From Acidobacteriota bacterium (GTDB taxonomy: Bacteria > Acidobacteriota > Vicinamibacteria > Vicinamibacterales > UBA2999), in the NCBI GenBank assembly GCA_030697165.1, contig JAUYQQ010000002.1:1-64000 (forward strand): DNA of 64,000 nucleotides, given 5' to 3'. The position numbers and the translations under genes were made by a program. The first letter of the stretch is position 1. Every line of letters begins with the position of its first letter. The notes beneath the pieces were generated by a model. That model worked only from the letters and a program-made list of their open reading frames with translations. It did not search any database and was not told where the DNA came from. This document shows, one piece after another, positions 37,101 through 45,443 of this stretch.

Positions 37101-37750
37101 TGGCCTACCATCCCTTCCGCAACCTCGGGCTCAAGTTCCTGTCGACGTGCATCGCCGCGATGCTGTGGCTCGTCATTGCCGGCGAGCGTGTCGTCGAACG
37201 GGTGCTGCGGGCGCCGGTCGAGTTCCAGAACCTGCCCAACGGGCTCGAACTGGTGGGCAACCTGCCCGACACGGTTGAAGTGCGCTTGCGCGGGTCCTCT
37301 GGCACGCTCAGCCGCATGGGTGCGGGCGATCTGGCCGCGGTGCTCGACCTGCGCACCGCGCGCCCGGGCCGCCGCCTGTTTCACCTGACGCCGTCGCAGG
37401 TCACGGTGCCGTACGGCATCGACGTCGTGCAGGTCGGGCCGTCGACCGTGACGATGGAGTTCGAGGCGTCGGGGGTCAGGACGGTTCCGGTGGAACCGGA
37501 CATCGAGGGCCGGCCGGGCCCAGGATTCGAGGTGACCTCGGTCACGAGCGATCCGGCCACGGTTGAAGTGGCAGGCCCCGAAAGCGCGTTGAAGCGGCTG
37601 GACGCGGTGGTGACCGAACCGGTGTCCGTGAACGGCGAGACGCGGTCGATTCGCGAGGTCGTGACCATTGGCGTACAGGACGCCAGTCTGCGTCTGGTCA
37701 CACCCACGACCGCGGTGGTGACGGTGACGATTTCTCCAAGGCGACCATGA
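37100..37750 (+). CDS. cdaR: YbbR/CdaR-like regulator of diadenylate cyclase
   Basis: 216 residues from ATG 37100 (TGATG overlap with cdaA). A short cytoplasmic start and one membrane helix (FLSTCIAAMLWLVIAG) precede two YbbR repeats (FQNLPNGLELVGNLPDTVEVRL-type strand pattern, and PGFEVTSVTSDPATVEVAGP). It sits outside the membrane and, by analogy with Bacillus CdaR, tunes CdaA. Its stop overlaps the glmM start. Confidence 0.9.
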   Translation: MAYHPFRNLGLKFLSTCIAAMLWLVIAGERVVERVLRAPVEFQNLPNGLELVGNLPDTVEVRLRGSSGTLSRMGAGDLAAVLDLRTARPGRRLFHLTPSQVTVPYGIDVVQVGPSTVTMEFEASGVRTVPVEPDIEGRPGPGFEVTSVTSDPATVEVAGPESALKRLDAVVTEPVSVNGETRSIREVVTIGVQDASLRLVTPTTAVVTVTISPRRP

Positions 37751-39078
37751 AACTGTTTGGCACGGATGGCATTCGGGGCAAGGCCGGCGTCGCGCCGCTC
37801 GAGCCCGCGACGGTGGCGCGGGTGGGTGAGGCGCTGGTGCGCTCGTTGATGGACGGGGCATCGCCCCATCGCTTTGTGATTGGCCGCGACACGCGCGAGT
37901 CGGGCGAGTGGATCGAGCAGGAGCTGGCGCGCGGACTGACCAGCGGCGGCGCCACCGTGGTTAGCGCCGGCGTGCTGCCCACACCGGCGATTGCCTACCT
38001 GGCGCGAACTGAGGGGTTTGATGCCGGCCTGGTGATCTCGGCCTCGCACAACCCGTACGAAGACAACGGCATCAAGGTGTTCGGCGGATCCGGCGTCAAG
38101 CTCACCGAGAAGCTCGAGGCCTCGGTCGAGATGCTGGTGGCCGACCCGTCGTGGCAGGTCGCCGCCGCGCCCGGTGTGATCGACCGGCAGGACTTGTCGG
38201 GTCACTACCTGGAGCACCTGGCGTTGATTCTGGACGATGCCGGGCCGCTGGCGGGTTCGCCGATCATCGTCGACTGCGCCAATGGCGCGACCGCCACCAT
38301 GGCACCGGCGTTCCTGTCGTCGCTCGGCTTCGACGTGCAGCCGATTGGCGTGACGCCGGATGGCCGCAATATCAACCTCGATTGCGGGTCGACCCACCTG
38401 GCCGGCCTCGCCCGCGAGGTGGTGAGCCGGGGCGCCCGCATGGGCATTGCCTTCGACGGTGACGGCGATCGCGCGTTGTTTGTCGACGCGTCAGGCTCGG
38501 TGGTTGACGGCGACGCGGTGTTGCTGATGGCGGCGTTGCACCTGAAGCGCGAAGGCCGCCTGCCGGGCGACACGGTGGTCGCCACCGTCATGAGCAATCT
38601 CGGCCTCGAGGTGGCGTTGCGCGCTCGCGGCGTCACCCTGGTGCGCACGGCGGTTGGCGACAAGTACGTGATGGAAGAGATGGTGAAGCGCGGCTGCGCG
38701 CTCGGCGGCGAACAGTCGGGCCATATCATCTTCGCGGATCACCTGTTCACCGGCGATGGCCTGGCGACCGCGCTGAACGTGCTGCGCATCATGGCGCAAT
38801 CGGGCCGCGAGCTGGCCGACCTGGCGGGCGAGCTGGTGACCTACCCGCAAGTGCTCGTCAACGTGCGCCTGAAGCAGCGGTCCGACTACACGCAGGTGCC
38901 GGCGATTGCCGCCACCATCGCGCGCGTCGAGCACGGACTGGCCGGCCACGGACGCCTGCTGATTCGCTACTCGGGCACCGAACCGCTGCTGCGGATCATG
39001 CTCGAGGGCAAGGATCAGGCCGAGATTCGGGGCTGGGCCGACGAGATTGCCACGGTCGTGAAGGAGCAACTTGCCTAA
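37747..39078 (+). CDS. glmM: Phosphoglucosamine mutase
   Basis: 443 residues from ATG 37747 (ATGA overlap). Interconverts glucosamine-6-P and glucosamine-1-P for UDP-GlcNAc and cell-wall synthesis. Begins with KLFGTDGIRG, has the phosphoserine loop VISASHNPYEDNGIK, the metal loop FDGDGDRALF, the sugar loop GGEQSGHIIF and the phosphate-binding RYSGTEPLLRIM. In other bacteria GlmM binds CdaA and inhibits it, consistent with this gene order. Confidence 0.97.
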   Translation: MKLFGTDGIRGKAGVAPLEPATVARVGEALVRSLMDGASPHRFVIGRDTRESGEWIEQELARGLTSGGATVVSAGVLPTPAIAYLARTEGFDAGLVISASHNPYEDNGIKVFGGSGVKLTEKLEASVEMLVADPSWQVAAAPGVIDRQDLSGHYLEHLALILDDAGPLAGSPIIVDCANGATATMAPAFLSSLGFDVQPIGVTPDGRNINLDCGSTHLAGLAREVVSRGARMGIAFDGDGDRALFVDASGSVVDGDAVLLMAALHLKREGRLPGDTVVATVMSNLGLEVALRARGVTLVRTAVGDKYVMEEMVKRGCALGGEQSGHIIFADHLFTGDGLATALNVLRIMAQSGRELADLAGELVTYPQVLVNVRLKQRSDYTQVPAIAATIARVEHGLAGHGRLLIRYSGTEPLLRIMLEGKDQAEIRGWADEIATVVKEQLA

Positions 39079-39808
39079 GCTGTCGGTGAACGTGAACAAG
39101 GTGGCGACCGTGCGCAACTCGCGCGGCGGCCACCTGCCGTCGGTGATCGAGGCGGTGCGGACGTGCGTCGATGCCGGCGCACCGGGCATCACCGTGCATC
39201 CGCGTGCCGACGCGCGGCACATCACCACCGCCGACGTCCACGACATCGCCGGTGAGCTGGCTTCGCTCAAGGGCCGCGTCGAGTTCAACATCGAAGGCGA
39301 CCCGCGCCAGGACCTGATCGACCTGGTGCTCGCGGTGAAGCCCGATCAGTGCACGCTCGTGCCGGTGTTCCCCGGCGAGATCACGAGCCAGGCCGGATGG
39401 CCCGCCGATACGCCGCAGGCCGCACTGGCCGGCGTGATCAACGGCATGAAGGCCGCCGGCGTGCGCGTCAGCCTGTTTGTCGATCCCGAGCCGGCCGCGA
39501 TTTCCTGGGCGGCGGCGATGGGCGCCGACCGCGTCGAGCTCTACACCGAGCCGTTTGCCCGCGCCTTCGAGCGCGGACCGGCCGCGGCCGAGCAGAGCTT
39601 CGCGCAGTACGTGGCCGCATCAACGCTGGCGTTCGAGCTGGGGGTGGGCGTCAATGCCGGCCACGACCTGGACCTGAAGAACCTCACGCTGTTTCGCACC
39701 CTGCCGCACCTGGACGAGGTGTCAATCGGCCACGCGCTCGTCAGCCGCGCCATTTTCGTGGGCCTCGGCCGCGTGGTGAAAGAGTACCTGGCGGCGCTCG
39801 ATGGCTGA
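39071..39808 (+). CDS. pdxJ: Pyridoxine 5'-phosphate synthase
   Basis: 245 residues from TTG 39071, overlapping glmM by 8 bases. Condenses 1-deoxyxylulose-5-P with 3-amino-2-oxopropyl phosphate to form pyridoxine 5'-P. Signatures: LSVNVNKVATVRNSRGG, GITVHPRADARHI, FNIEGDP, CTLVPVFPGEITSQAGW, VSLFVDPE, RVELYTEPFA, VGVNAGHDLDLKNL and EVSIGHALVSRAIFVGL. A TIM barrel of normal length. Confidence 0.96.
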   Translation: MPKLSVNVNKVATVRNSRGGHLPSVIEAVRTCVDAGAPGITVHPRADARHITTADVHDIAGELASLKGRVEFNIEGDPRQDLIDLVLAVKPDQCTLVPVFPGEITSQAGWPADTPQAALAGVINGMKAAGVRVSLFVDPEPAAISWAAAMGADRVELYTEPFARAFERGPAAAEQSFAQYVAASTLAFELGVGVNAGHDLDLKNLTLFRTLPHLDEVSIGHALVSRAIFVGLGRVVKEYLAALDG

Positions 39809-40556
39809 GAATGTGGCGTCGGGCTTCTTGACCGCCGTAGCCTTGGCGAAGGTGGTTAGCCGGACCATCACGATCGCGGTCGCCATCCTGTGCCTGACGA
39901 GCTACGCCGAGGCGTCCGGGCGCGCCGTCACCTTTCCGTCCCTCGACGGCACCAGCCTCGCCGGCGAGTTCTACGAAGCCTCGTCGCGCCCGGCGCCCGC
40001 CGTGGTTCTGGTGCACATGCTCACGCGCACCAAGGCCGACTGGGGCGGACTGCCAGACCGGCTCCAGGACGCCGGCATCACGGCGCTCACGTTCGACCTG
40101 CGCGGCCATGGCGGCTCGTCGGGGTCGTCGCAGTCCCTGGCCGAGATGGTCCAGGATGTCCGCGCCGCGACCGCGTGGCTGGCCGCTCGCCCGGGCGTTC
40201 GGCCGGGAGCGGTGGCACTCGTCGGCGCCTCGCTCGGCGCCAGCCTGTCGTTGCTCGCCGCGGTTGAGCTGCCGGCGGTCCGGACCATTGCGCTGCTGTC
40301 ACCCTCGCTCGACTACCGCGGCCTGCGCACCGACGTCGGCCTGGTCAGGCGGCTGGGTGCCCGGACCCTGTGGCTGGCGGCCAGCGCCGAGGATCCGCTG
40401 GCGTTGCGGACGCTGCGGGATTTTGCGGCCGACACCGCCGGTCCGCGTGAACAAGTTATTTCGACCACGGCCGCGCACGGCACGGCCCTCCTGGAGCGCG
40501 ACCCGGAGGTCGGGCGCGCCCTGGTGGACTGGCTGCGCCGCTCGTTGTTATCCTGA
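39801..40556 (+). CDS. Secreted alpha/beta hydrolase (dienelactone-hydrolase-like)
   Basis: 251 residues from ATG 39801; GTG 39852 is an alternative that would skip residues encoded by a palindromic repeat. A hydrophobic leader (ITIAVAILCLTSYAEA) suggests export. Core motifs: VVLVHMLTRTKADW (oxyanion region), TFDLRGHGGSSG, nucleophile elbow VGASLGAS, and the C-terminal His in TAAHGTALLE. Substrate unknown. It overlaps pdxJ by 8 bases and precedes the TPR gene by 11. The start codon question matters because the repeat supplies residues 5-22. Confidence 0.8.
   Translation: MAENVASGFLTAVALAKVVSRTITIAVAILCLTSYAEASGRAVTFPSLDGTSLAGEFYEASSRPAPAVVLVHMLTRTKADWGGLPDRLQDAGITALTFDLRGHGGSSGSSQSLAEMVQDVRAATAWLAARPGVRPGAVALVGASLGASLSLLAAVELPAVRTIALLSPSLDYRGLRTDVGLVRRLGARTLWLAASAEDPLALRTLRDFAADTAGPREQVISTTAAHGTALLERDPEVGRALVDWLRRSLLS
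39818..39865 (+). repeat. SGFSRT-family hairpin with a nested hairpin (copy 2)
   Basis: Outer arms GTCGGGCTTC and TTAGCCGGAC (imperfect) enclose an inner hairpin ACCGCC…GGTGGT around GCCTTGGC. It is read in the hydrolase frame as SGF-(insert)-SRT, the same frame as the copies in tilS and the 81-residue BMC protein. The inner part resembles the GTCCGCC-type hairpin at 1041-1074. Confidence 0.65.
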
Positions 40557-40567
40557 GGGTTCCCCAC

Positions 40568-41170
40568 ATGAGAGCGGATGCAATCGTCTTCGGCGTTGCC
40601 GGATCACTGTTCGGCTTGATCATCGGATGGGTGCTCGGCACCCAGAATGCGGCCGGCTCGGTGCGTGCCGCCGCTCCCGCAGCGCAGGCGGCGCCGGCGA
40701 CCGCCGGCGCGCCGGCCCAGGCCCCGCCGCCGCTCGACCAGTCGCGCGTGCAGGCCCTGCAAACGGTCGCGGAGGGAGATCCCAAGAACGTCGAGTCGCG
40801 CGTGCAACTCGGCAACCTGTTCTTCGACTCCGAGCAGTACCCACAGGCGATTGGCTGGTACGAGCAGGCGTTCGCCTTGGATCCGGCCAACCCGAACGTG
40901 TCGACCGACCTCGGCGTGGCCTACTACTACACGAACCAGCCCGACCGCGCCCTGGCGCAGTTCGAGAAGTCGCTCGCGGCCGATCCCCGGCACACCAAGA
41001 CGCTGCTGAACGTGGGCATCGTTCGCGCGTTCGGCAAGAACGACCTGCCGGGCGCCGCCAAGGCCTGGGAGGAAGTGGTGGCGCTGTCACCCGATTCGCC
41101 CGAAGGGCAGGCCGCCAAGAAGGGGCTCGAGGGCGTCCGGAACACCGCCCCCGGAACCGCGGGGAAATAA
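40568..41170 (+). CDS. Membrane-anchored TPR protein
   Basis: 200 residues. One N-terminal membrane helix (IVFGVAGSLFGLIIGWVLG), an Ala/Pro linker, then about three TPR units (VESRVQLGNLFFDSEQYPQA, VSTDLGVAYYYTNQPDRALA, TLLNVGIVRAFGKNDLPGAA). The pattern resembles CcmI/NrfG-like TPR proteins but no cytochrome genes are near. Probably a scaffold at the membrane. It is closely followed by a small membrane protein and the BMC genes. Confidence 0.8.
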   Translation: MRADAIVFGVAGSLFGLIIGWVLGTQNAAGSVRAAAPAAQAAPATAGAPAQAPPPLDQSRVQALQTVAEGDPKNVESRVQLGNLFFDSEQYPQAIGWYEQAFALDPANPNVSTDLGVAYYYTNQPDRALAQFEKSLAADPRHTKTLLNVGIVRAFGKNDLPGAAKAWEEVVALSPDSPEGQAAKKGLEGVRNTAPGTAGK

Positions 41171-41173
41171 CCT

Positions 41174-41437
41174 GTGTTTCGCTTCATCCTGCTCCTCGTC
41201 CTGTTCGCGGTATTCGCCAGGCTGTTCTGGCGATTCGTCGAGGGCGTGGTGCGGGGCGCCACCATTCCACCGCCCGGCGGCGCGCGGGCCAACAGCGCCC
41301 CGTCGCCGGTGAAGATGCAGCCCTGCCCGGGGTGCGGCACCTACGTGGTGCCCGGCAAGGCGATTAGCGGCACGAGCAGCGGCGCCGCCGTTTACTTCTG
41401 CAGCGAGAAATGTCGTAGCGAGCACGCGGTCCGATGA
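41174..41437 (+). CDS. Small membrane zinc-ribbon protein (PP0621-like)
   Basis: 87 residues from GTG 41174, three bases after the TPR gene. One N-terminal membrane helix (ILLLVLFAVFARLFWRFV), then a basic/Pro linker and a C-terminal PCPGCGTYVVPGKAI with YFCSEKCR, i.e. two Cys pairs that probably bind zinc. Similar to PP0621-family proteins of unknown function. Its TGA overlaps the aldolase ATG (ATGA), so it is co-translated with the first BMC gene. Confidence 0.75.
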   Translation: MFRFILLLVLFAVFARLFWRFVEGVVRGATIPPPGGARANSAPSPVKMQPCPGCGTYVVPGKAISGTSSGAAVYFCSEKCRSEHAVR

Positions 41438-42279
41438 ACGCCGAAGAACAGGCCCGCGCCGACATCGTCGAGGTGGGCCGCCGTCTCTGGGAGCGCGGCT
41501 TTGTGGCCTCGAACGACGGCAACATCAGCGTCCGCCTCGACGACCGGCGCTTGATCACCACGCCCAAGAGCGTGTCGAAGGGGTTCATGACCCCCGACAT
41601 GATGGTGATCACCGATCTCGACGGCAAGCGCATTGCCGGCGAGCGCGAGCCCTCGTCGGAGCTGAAGATGCACCTCGAGGTGTATCGCAACCGCCCCGAT
41701 GCCCGCGCCGTGGTCCACGCGCACCCGCCCACGGCGACCGGGTTCGCGGTGGCCGGCATTGCGCTCGATCGCGCCGTGCTGGCGGAAGTCATCACGACGC
41801 TTGGCAGCATCCCCCTGGCGGAGTACGCGACGCCATCGACCGAAGAGCTGCCGGCAGCGGTTCGCAAGTACGTCAAGGCCCACGACGGCATGCTGCTGGC
41901 CAGTCACGGCGCGCTGGCGCTGGCCGGCGACGTCATGTCGGCGTACTACCGCATGGAGACCATCGAGCACTTCGCCAAGATCAGCCTGGTGGCGCGGACG
42001 TTAGGCCGCGAGAACGTGCTGTCCCGGGGTGAAGTGGACCGGCTGCAGGGCCTGCGTGGCATGTACGGCATTGCCTCGCCCGCGCCGATTTGCACGGACG
42101 AGTCCAACCCAACGACGGGCGGGCAGCTGGATTGCCAGGTGGTGCAGGCGCCGGAGTCGGCTGAGCGGCTGGTGCTCCACAATTTGCCGCCGCCGCCAAC
42201 CGGCACGGACGGGGAAATTCGGCTAACATACCGCGAGCTGACCGCCTTGATTGAGGATGCGGTCAGGCAGCTTAAATAG
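41434..42279 (+). CDS. BMC-associated class II aldolase (fuculose/rhamnulose-phosphate type)
   Basis: 281 residues from ATG 41434. The class II aldolase/adducin core has DGNISVRLDD, ITTPKSVSKGFM, the zinc motif VVHAHPPTATGFAV and GALALAGDV. Known members cleave fuculose-1-P or rhamnulose-1-P to lactaldehyde and DHAP. After the core a ~60-residue tail contains a linker with two Cys and PPPPTGTDG, then a final amphipathic helix (LTYRELTALIEDAVRQL) that looks like an encapsulation peptide. It directly precedes four shell genes, so it is probably cargo. Substrate is inferred from known planctomycete/verrucomicrobial (PVM) compartments. Confidence 0.88.
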   Translation: MNAEEQARADIVEVGRRLWERGFVASNDGNISVRLDDRRLITTPKSVSKGFMTPDMMVITDLDGKRIAGEREPSSELKMHLEVYRNRPDARAVVHAHPPTATGFAVAGIALDRAVLAEVITTLGSIPLAEYATPSTEELPAAVRKYVKAHDGMLLASHGALALAGDVMSAYYRMETIEHFAKISLVARTLGRENVLSRGEVDRLQGLRGMYGIASPAPICTDESNPTTGGQLDCQVVQAPESAERLVLHNLPPPPTGTDGEIRLTYRELTALIEDAVRQLK

Positions 42280-42296
42280 GGTTCTGGAGGCAGTAA

Positions 42297-42587
42297 ATGG
42301 GTGAAGCGCTCGGCATGATCGAAACCAAGGGCCTGGTCGCGATGATCGAAGCGGCCGACGCCATGGTGAAGGCTGCCAAGGTGACGCTGGTCGGCTGGGA
42401 GAAGATTGGCGCCGGCTACGTGACCGCGGTCGTCCGCGGCGACGTCGCGGCCGTGAAGGCTGCCACCGACGCGGGCGCGGCCGCCGCGCGCCGGGTCGGC
42501 GAGCTGGTCTCGGTGCACGTGATTCCGCGTCCGCACGCCAATCTCGAAGACGTCCTGCCCATCGGCAAAGCCAACGCGAAGAGCTAG
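42297..42587 (+). CDS. BMC-H hexameric microcompartment shell protein
   Basis: 96 residues from ATG 42297 (GGAGG 7 bases upstream). Classic BMC-domain sequence: [58 protein letters not shown] and [16 protein letters not shown]. Hexamers tile the shell facets and their pore passes substrates. Only one BMC-H and no BMC-T is present in this locus. Confidence 0.96.
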   Translation: MGEALGMIETKGLVAMIEAADAMVKAAKVTLVGWEKIGAGYVTAVVRGDVAAVKAATDAGAAAARRVGELVSVHVIPRPHANLEDVLPIGKANAKS

Positions 42588-42589
42588 TC

Positions 42590-42859
42590 ATGCTCCTCGC
42601 CCGTATCGTCGGCACCGTGGTCGCGACCCGGAAGGATCCGCGCCTGGTCAGCAGCAAGCTGTTGCTGGCCCGCGCCGTGGATCCCAAGGGCAAGGCCGAG
42701 GGTAACTACCTCGTCGCCATCGACACCGTGGACGCCGGCGTGGGGGAGACGGTCCTGATTGTCAGCGGCAGTTCCGCGCGACTGGCGGCGGGCATGAAAG
42801 ACGTGCCGGTGGATGCCGCGGTCGTCGGCATCGTCGACGCGGTCGACGTCGCCGAGTAA
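42590..42859 (+). CDS. BMC-P pentameric shell (vertex) protein 1
   Basis: 89 residues, two bases after the BMC-H gene. EutN/CcmL-type beta-barrel: LLARIVGTVVATRKDP, KLLLARAVDPKG, YLVAIDTVDAGVGETVLIV and DAAVVGIVDAVDV. Pentamers cap the vertices of the shell. It is the first of three consecutive BMC-P paralogues, a triplet also known from PVM-type loci. Confidence 0.95.
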   Translation: MLLARIVGTVVATRKDPRLVSSKLLLARAVDPKGKAEGNYLVAIDTVDAGVGETVLIVSGSSARLAAGMKDVPVDAAVVGIVDAVDVAE

Positions 42860-42863
42860 CGCC

Positions 42864-43189
42864 ATGCAGCTTGCCCGCGTAATCGGGGACGTCGTCGCCA
42901 CGCGCAAGGACCCCGGCTTCGGCGGCGCCCCGCTCCTTCTCCTGCAACCGATCTCGGCCGACGGCAAGAATGTCGGGCGTCCGCTGGTGGCAGTCGACTC
43001 GGTTGGCGCCGGGGTTGGCGAGACGGTGTTTTTCGTCCGCGGCAAAGAGGCGAGCTTTCCGTTTCACCCTACCGAGATGGCCGCAGATGCCGGCATTGTC
43101 GGGATTGTCGATCGGCCACAGATCTACACTGTTGACCAGCCACAGATTGACACTGTTGCCAGCCACAGATTGACACCGATTAAACACAG

Positions 43190-43193
<4 letters not shown>
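42864..43193 (+). CDS. BMC-P pentameric shell protein 2, with a repeat-derived tail
   Basis: 109 residues from ATG 42864. The first ~84 residues are a normal EutN/CcmL domain (QLARVIGDVVATRKDPGFGG, PLVAVDSVGAGVGETVFFV, DAGIVGIVDRPQI). The last ~26 residues come from an imperfect 24-base tandem repeat and give QPQIDTVASHRLTPIKH-like sequence not seen in the paralogues. The tail may stick out of the vertex or be disordered. Stop overlaps the next BMC-P start (ATGA). Confidence 0.9.
43115..43187 (+). repeat. Imperfect 24-base tandem repeat (CCACAGATTGACAC)
   Basis: Three units start at 43115, 43139 and 43162, each beginning GCCACAGAT(T/C)-(G/T)ACAC. They encode the extra C-terminal tail of BMC-P 2. 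CCACAGATTGACAC with ACACAGAT resembles dispersed spacer sequence rather than shell coding sequence. Confidence 0.75.
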
Positions 43194-43458
<265 letters not shown>

Positions 43459-43462
<4 letters not shown>

Positions 43463-43704
43463 CAGACGACGAGATTCGTTCGCTCGTGCGAGTGGCCATC
43501 CAGAAACATCTGGGTTCGTCGTCGATAGCGCAACCCAAGGTGGAGTCCGGCTTTAGCCGGACTGATGCCGCCCCGCAGCCGCCGCTTCTCTCAATCAGCT
43601 TCAGCCGCTACGCGCTGCCGCGCGCCGCCGACGACACCATGTGCATCGTCGAGCCGGCGGTGACGTGCAACCACTGTGGCTACTGTCAATGTCACGGGCA
43701 CTAA
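43459..43704 (+). CDS. Small BMC-locus protein with encapsulation-like helix and Cys/His tail
   Basis: 81 residues from ATG 43459 (ATGA overlap with BMC-P 3). The N-terminal helix (MTDDEIRSLVRVAIQKHL) matches the aldolase C-terminal helix at the T..E(L/I)..L(I/V)..A(V/I) positions, so it may be an encapsulation peptide. The middle (~29-38) is coded by a SGFSRT hairpin repeat. The C-terminus is CIVEPAVTCNHCGYCQCHGH with five Cys and two His, a likely metal or Fe-S binding site. No enzyme domain is visible. A cargo adaptor or redox peptide is possible; I recall no characterised homologue. Confidence 0.8.
43544..43563 (+). repeat. SGFSRT-coding hairpin (copy 3)
   Basis: AGTCCGGCT-TT-AGCCGGACT, a perfect 9-bp stem with a 2-base loop, in frame with the 81-residue protein and read as SGFSRT. 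Same orientation and frame as at 33050 and 39818. Confidence 0.85.
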
Positions 43705-43707
43705 ATA

Positions 43708-43746
43708 GGGTGCCTAAGGTGCCTAGGGTGCCTGATGTGCCTAGAG
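43708..43746 (+). repeat. GGTGCCTAA nonamer array (copy 4)
   Basis: Four degenerate units (GGTGCCTAA, GGTGCCTAG, GGTGCCTGA, TGTGCCTAG) sit between the 81-residue protein gene and the dehydrogenase gene. They are in the same orientation as in tilS, 145 bases after a SGFSRT hairpin. The array also overlaps a possible longer start of the dehydrogenase. Confidence 0.75.
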
Positions 43747-43752
43747 GGGTTT

Positions 43753-44703
43753 GTGTCTGTGCCGCCATCTGTACTTGTTACCCGACGACTTCCCTCGTCT
43801 GTCATCGGCAGGCTCGAGCAAGCTTGCGAAGTTGATCTTTATACCGGCAACACGGCGATCTCGAGGGAAGAGCTGTTGCAGCGCATCGCCGGCAAGCACG
43901 CGCTCGTCTGCCTGCTCACCGACACCATCGACGCCGGTGTGCTCGATGCCGCCGGGCCGCAGTTGAAGATTGTCGCCAACGTGGCGGTGGGCTACAACAA
44001 CATTGACGTCCCCGCCTGCCGCGCTCGAGGGGTGGCGGTGACCAACACGCCCGACGTGCTGACCAATGCCTGCGCCGACTTCACGTGGGCGCTGGTCCTG
44101 GCGGTGACGCGCCGGCTGGGTGAAGGCGAGCGGGTCGTCCGGGCGGGCGCGTGGGGTGGCTGGGCGCTCGACTACATGCTGGGCATGGAACTGCGCGGCA
44201 AGCAACTGGGCCTGGTCGGCCTTGGCCGCATTGGCCGCGCGGTGGCCGAGAAGGCGCCGGCGTTCGGCATGTCGGTGGCCTATGCCGCCCGCACGCCGGC
44301 CGGTCTTCCGGGCGCCACCCACCTGCCGCTTGATCGCCTGCTGGCGACCTCCGACATTGTGTCGTTGCATTGCCCGATGACGCCCGAGACCAGGCACCTG
44401 ATCGATCAGCAGGCGCTGACCAAGATGAAGCGGTCGGCGTACTTGATCAACACGTCGCGAGGTCCCGTGGTTGACGAAGGCGCGCTGGCGTGGGCGCTCA
44501 AGGAACGGCTGATCGCGGGCGCGGCCCTCGACGTTTACGAGAAAGAGCCAGAGATTCATCCGGGCCTGATGACGCTCGAGAACGTGCTGCTGATCCCGCA
44601 CCTGGCGAGCGCGACGACCGAGACGCGCACGGGCATGGCCGATCTCGCGGTGTCGAATGCGATCGCGGTGCTCACCGGGCAACCGGCCCTGACGCCGGTG
44701 TAA
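43753..44703 (+). CDS. D-2-hydroxyacid dehydrogenase (glyoxylate/hydroxypyruvate reductase type)
   Basis: 316 residues from GTG 43753 (GTG 43759 also possible; GAGGGG lies upstream); a start at 43735 would include repeat sequence. NAD(P)-dependent reduction of 2-oxoacids. Motifs: VANVAVGYNNIDV, NTPDVLTNACADFT, Rossmann GLVGLGRIGRAVAEKA, NTSRGPVVDEGAL with catalytic Arg, LDVYEKEPEIHPGL with Glu, and LIPHLASATTETR with His. It follows the BMC genes and could handle a 2-oxo or 2-hydroxy product of lactaldehyde metabolism, but it has no obvious encapsulation peptide. Confidence 0.9.
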   Translation: MSVPPSVLVTRRLPSSVIGRLEQACEVDLYTGNTAISREELLQRIAGKHALVCLLTDTIDAGVLDAAGPQLKIVANVAVGYNNIDVPACRARGVAVTNTPDVLTNACADFTWALVLAVTRRLGEGERVVRAGAWGGWALDYMLGMELRGKQLGLVGLGRIGRAVAEKAPAFGMSVAYAARTPAGLPGATHLPLDRLLATSDIVSLHCPMTPETRHLIDQQALTKMKRSAYLINTSRGPVVDEGALAWALKERLIAGAALDVYEKEPEIHPGLMTLENVLLIPHLASATTETRTGMADLAVSNAIAVLTGQPALTPV

Positions 44704-44704
44704 G

Positions 44705-44754
44705 GACACCGGGTTCCTTTTTCTCGGATTCGGATGAAAAAGGAACCCGGTGTC
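44705..44754. repeat. Perfect 18-bp hairpin overlapping the nth start
   Basis: GACACCGGGTTCCTTTTT (44705-44722) and its exact complement AAAAAGGAACCCGGTGTC (44737-44754) surround a 14-base loop holding an ATG (44734). It may act as a terminator after the dehydrogenase gene (T-run at the stem end) or as a translation-blocking structure for nth. Confidence 0.85.
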
Positions 44755-45438
44755 TTCCACTCGGCGGTCGAGCGCGTCATGCGGACCATCGCCAAGAGGA
44801 TCGATGGCATGGAGTTGCCCGCCATCGAGAAGATCTCCGGGGGCCAGAAGACCGACCCGTTCCAGATTCTGATCGCGACCCTGCTCTCGGCGCGGACCAA
44901 GGACGAGACCACGCTGGCGGCATCGACCCGGCTGTTCAAGAGGGCGCCGACGGCCGCCAGGGTCGCCGCGCTGACAGAGAAGCAGATCGAGAAGCTGATC
45001 TACCCGGTCGGCTTCTACCGGAACAAGGCCGCGTTCGTGAAAGAGGCGAGCCAGGCGCTGGTCGCGAGGTTTGGCGGCAAGGTTCCGGGCACGCTCGACG
45101 AGATGGTGACGCTACCGGGCGTGGGCCGCAAGACCGCCAACCTGGTGATGATCCTGGCCTTCGAGAGCCAGGCCAACATCTGCGTCGACATCCACGTGCA
45201 CCGGATCTCGAATCGGTTGGGCTGGGTCCAGACCCGCAATCCCGAGGAGACGGAGCAGGCGCTCTACCGCGTCATCGAGCGGCGCTGGTGGCCGGTCATC
45301 AACCTCTACCTTGTCACCTGGGGCCAGAACGTTTGCCGGCCGGTGTATCCTCGGTGTGGCGATTGCGCCATCATCGCTGACTGCCGGCGCGTCGGTGTCG
45401 GGCGCGTGGGCACATCCAAGAATCTCGTGAAGGAGTGA
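44734..45438 (+). CDS. nth: Endonuclease III (base-excision glycosylase/AP lyase)
   Basis: 234 residues from ATG 44734, which lies in the loop of a perfect hairpin; ATG 44779 (MRTIAKRIDG) gives a length nearer to E. coli Nth and is an equally likely start. Removes oxidised pyrimidines. PFQILIATLLSARTKD, HhH LPGVGRKTANLV with catalytic Lys, the catalytic Asp in CVDIHVHRISNRLG, and the 4Fe-4S ligands C-x6-C-x2-C-x5-C (CRPVYPRCGDCAIIADC) are all intact. Confidence 0.95.
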   Translation: MKKEPGVFHSAVERVMRTIAKRIDGMELPAIEKISGGQKTDPFQILIATLLSARTKDETTLAASTRLFKRAPTAARVAALTEKQIEKLIYPVGFYRNKAAFVKEASQALVARFGGKVPGTLDEMVTLPGVGRKTANLVMILAFESQANICVDIHVHRISNRLGWVQTRNPEETEQALYRVIERRWWPVINLYLVTWGQNVCRPVYPRCGDCAIIADCRRVGVGRVGTSKNLVKE

Positions 45439-45443
45439 TCGCA

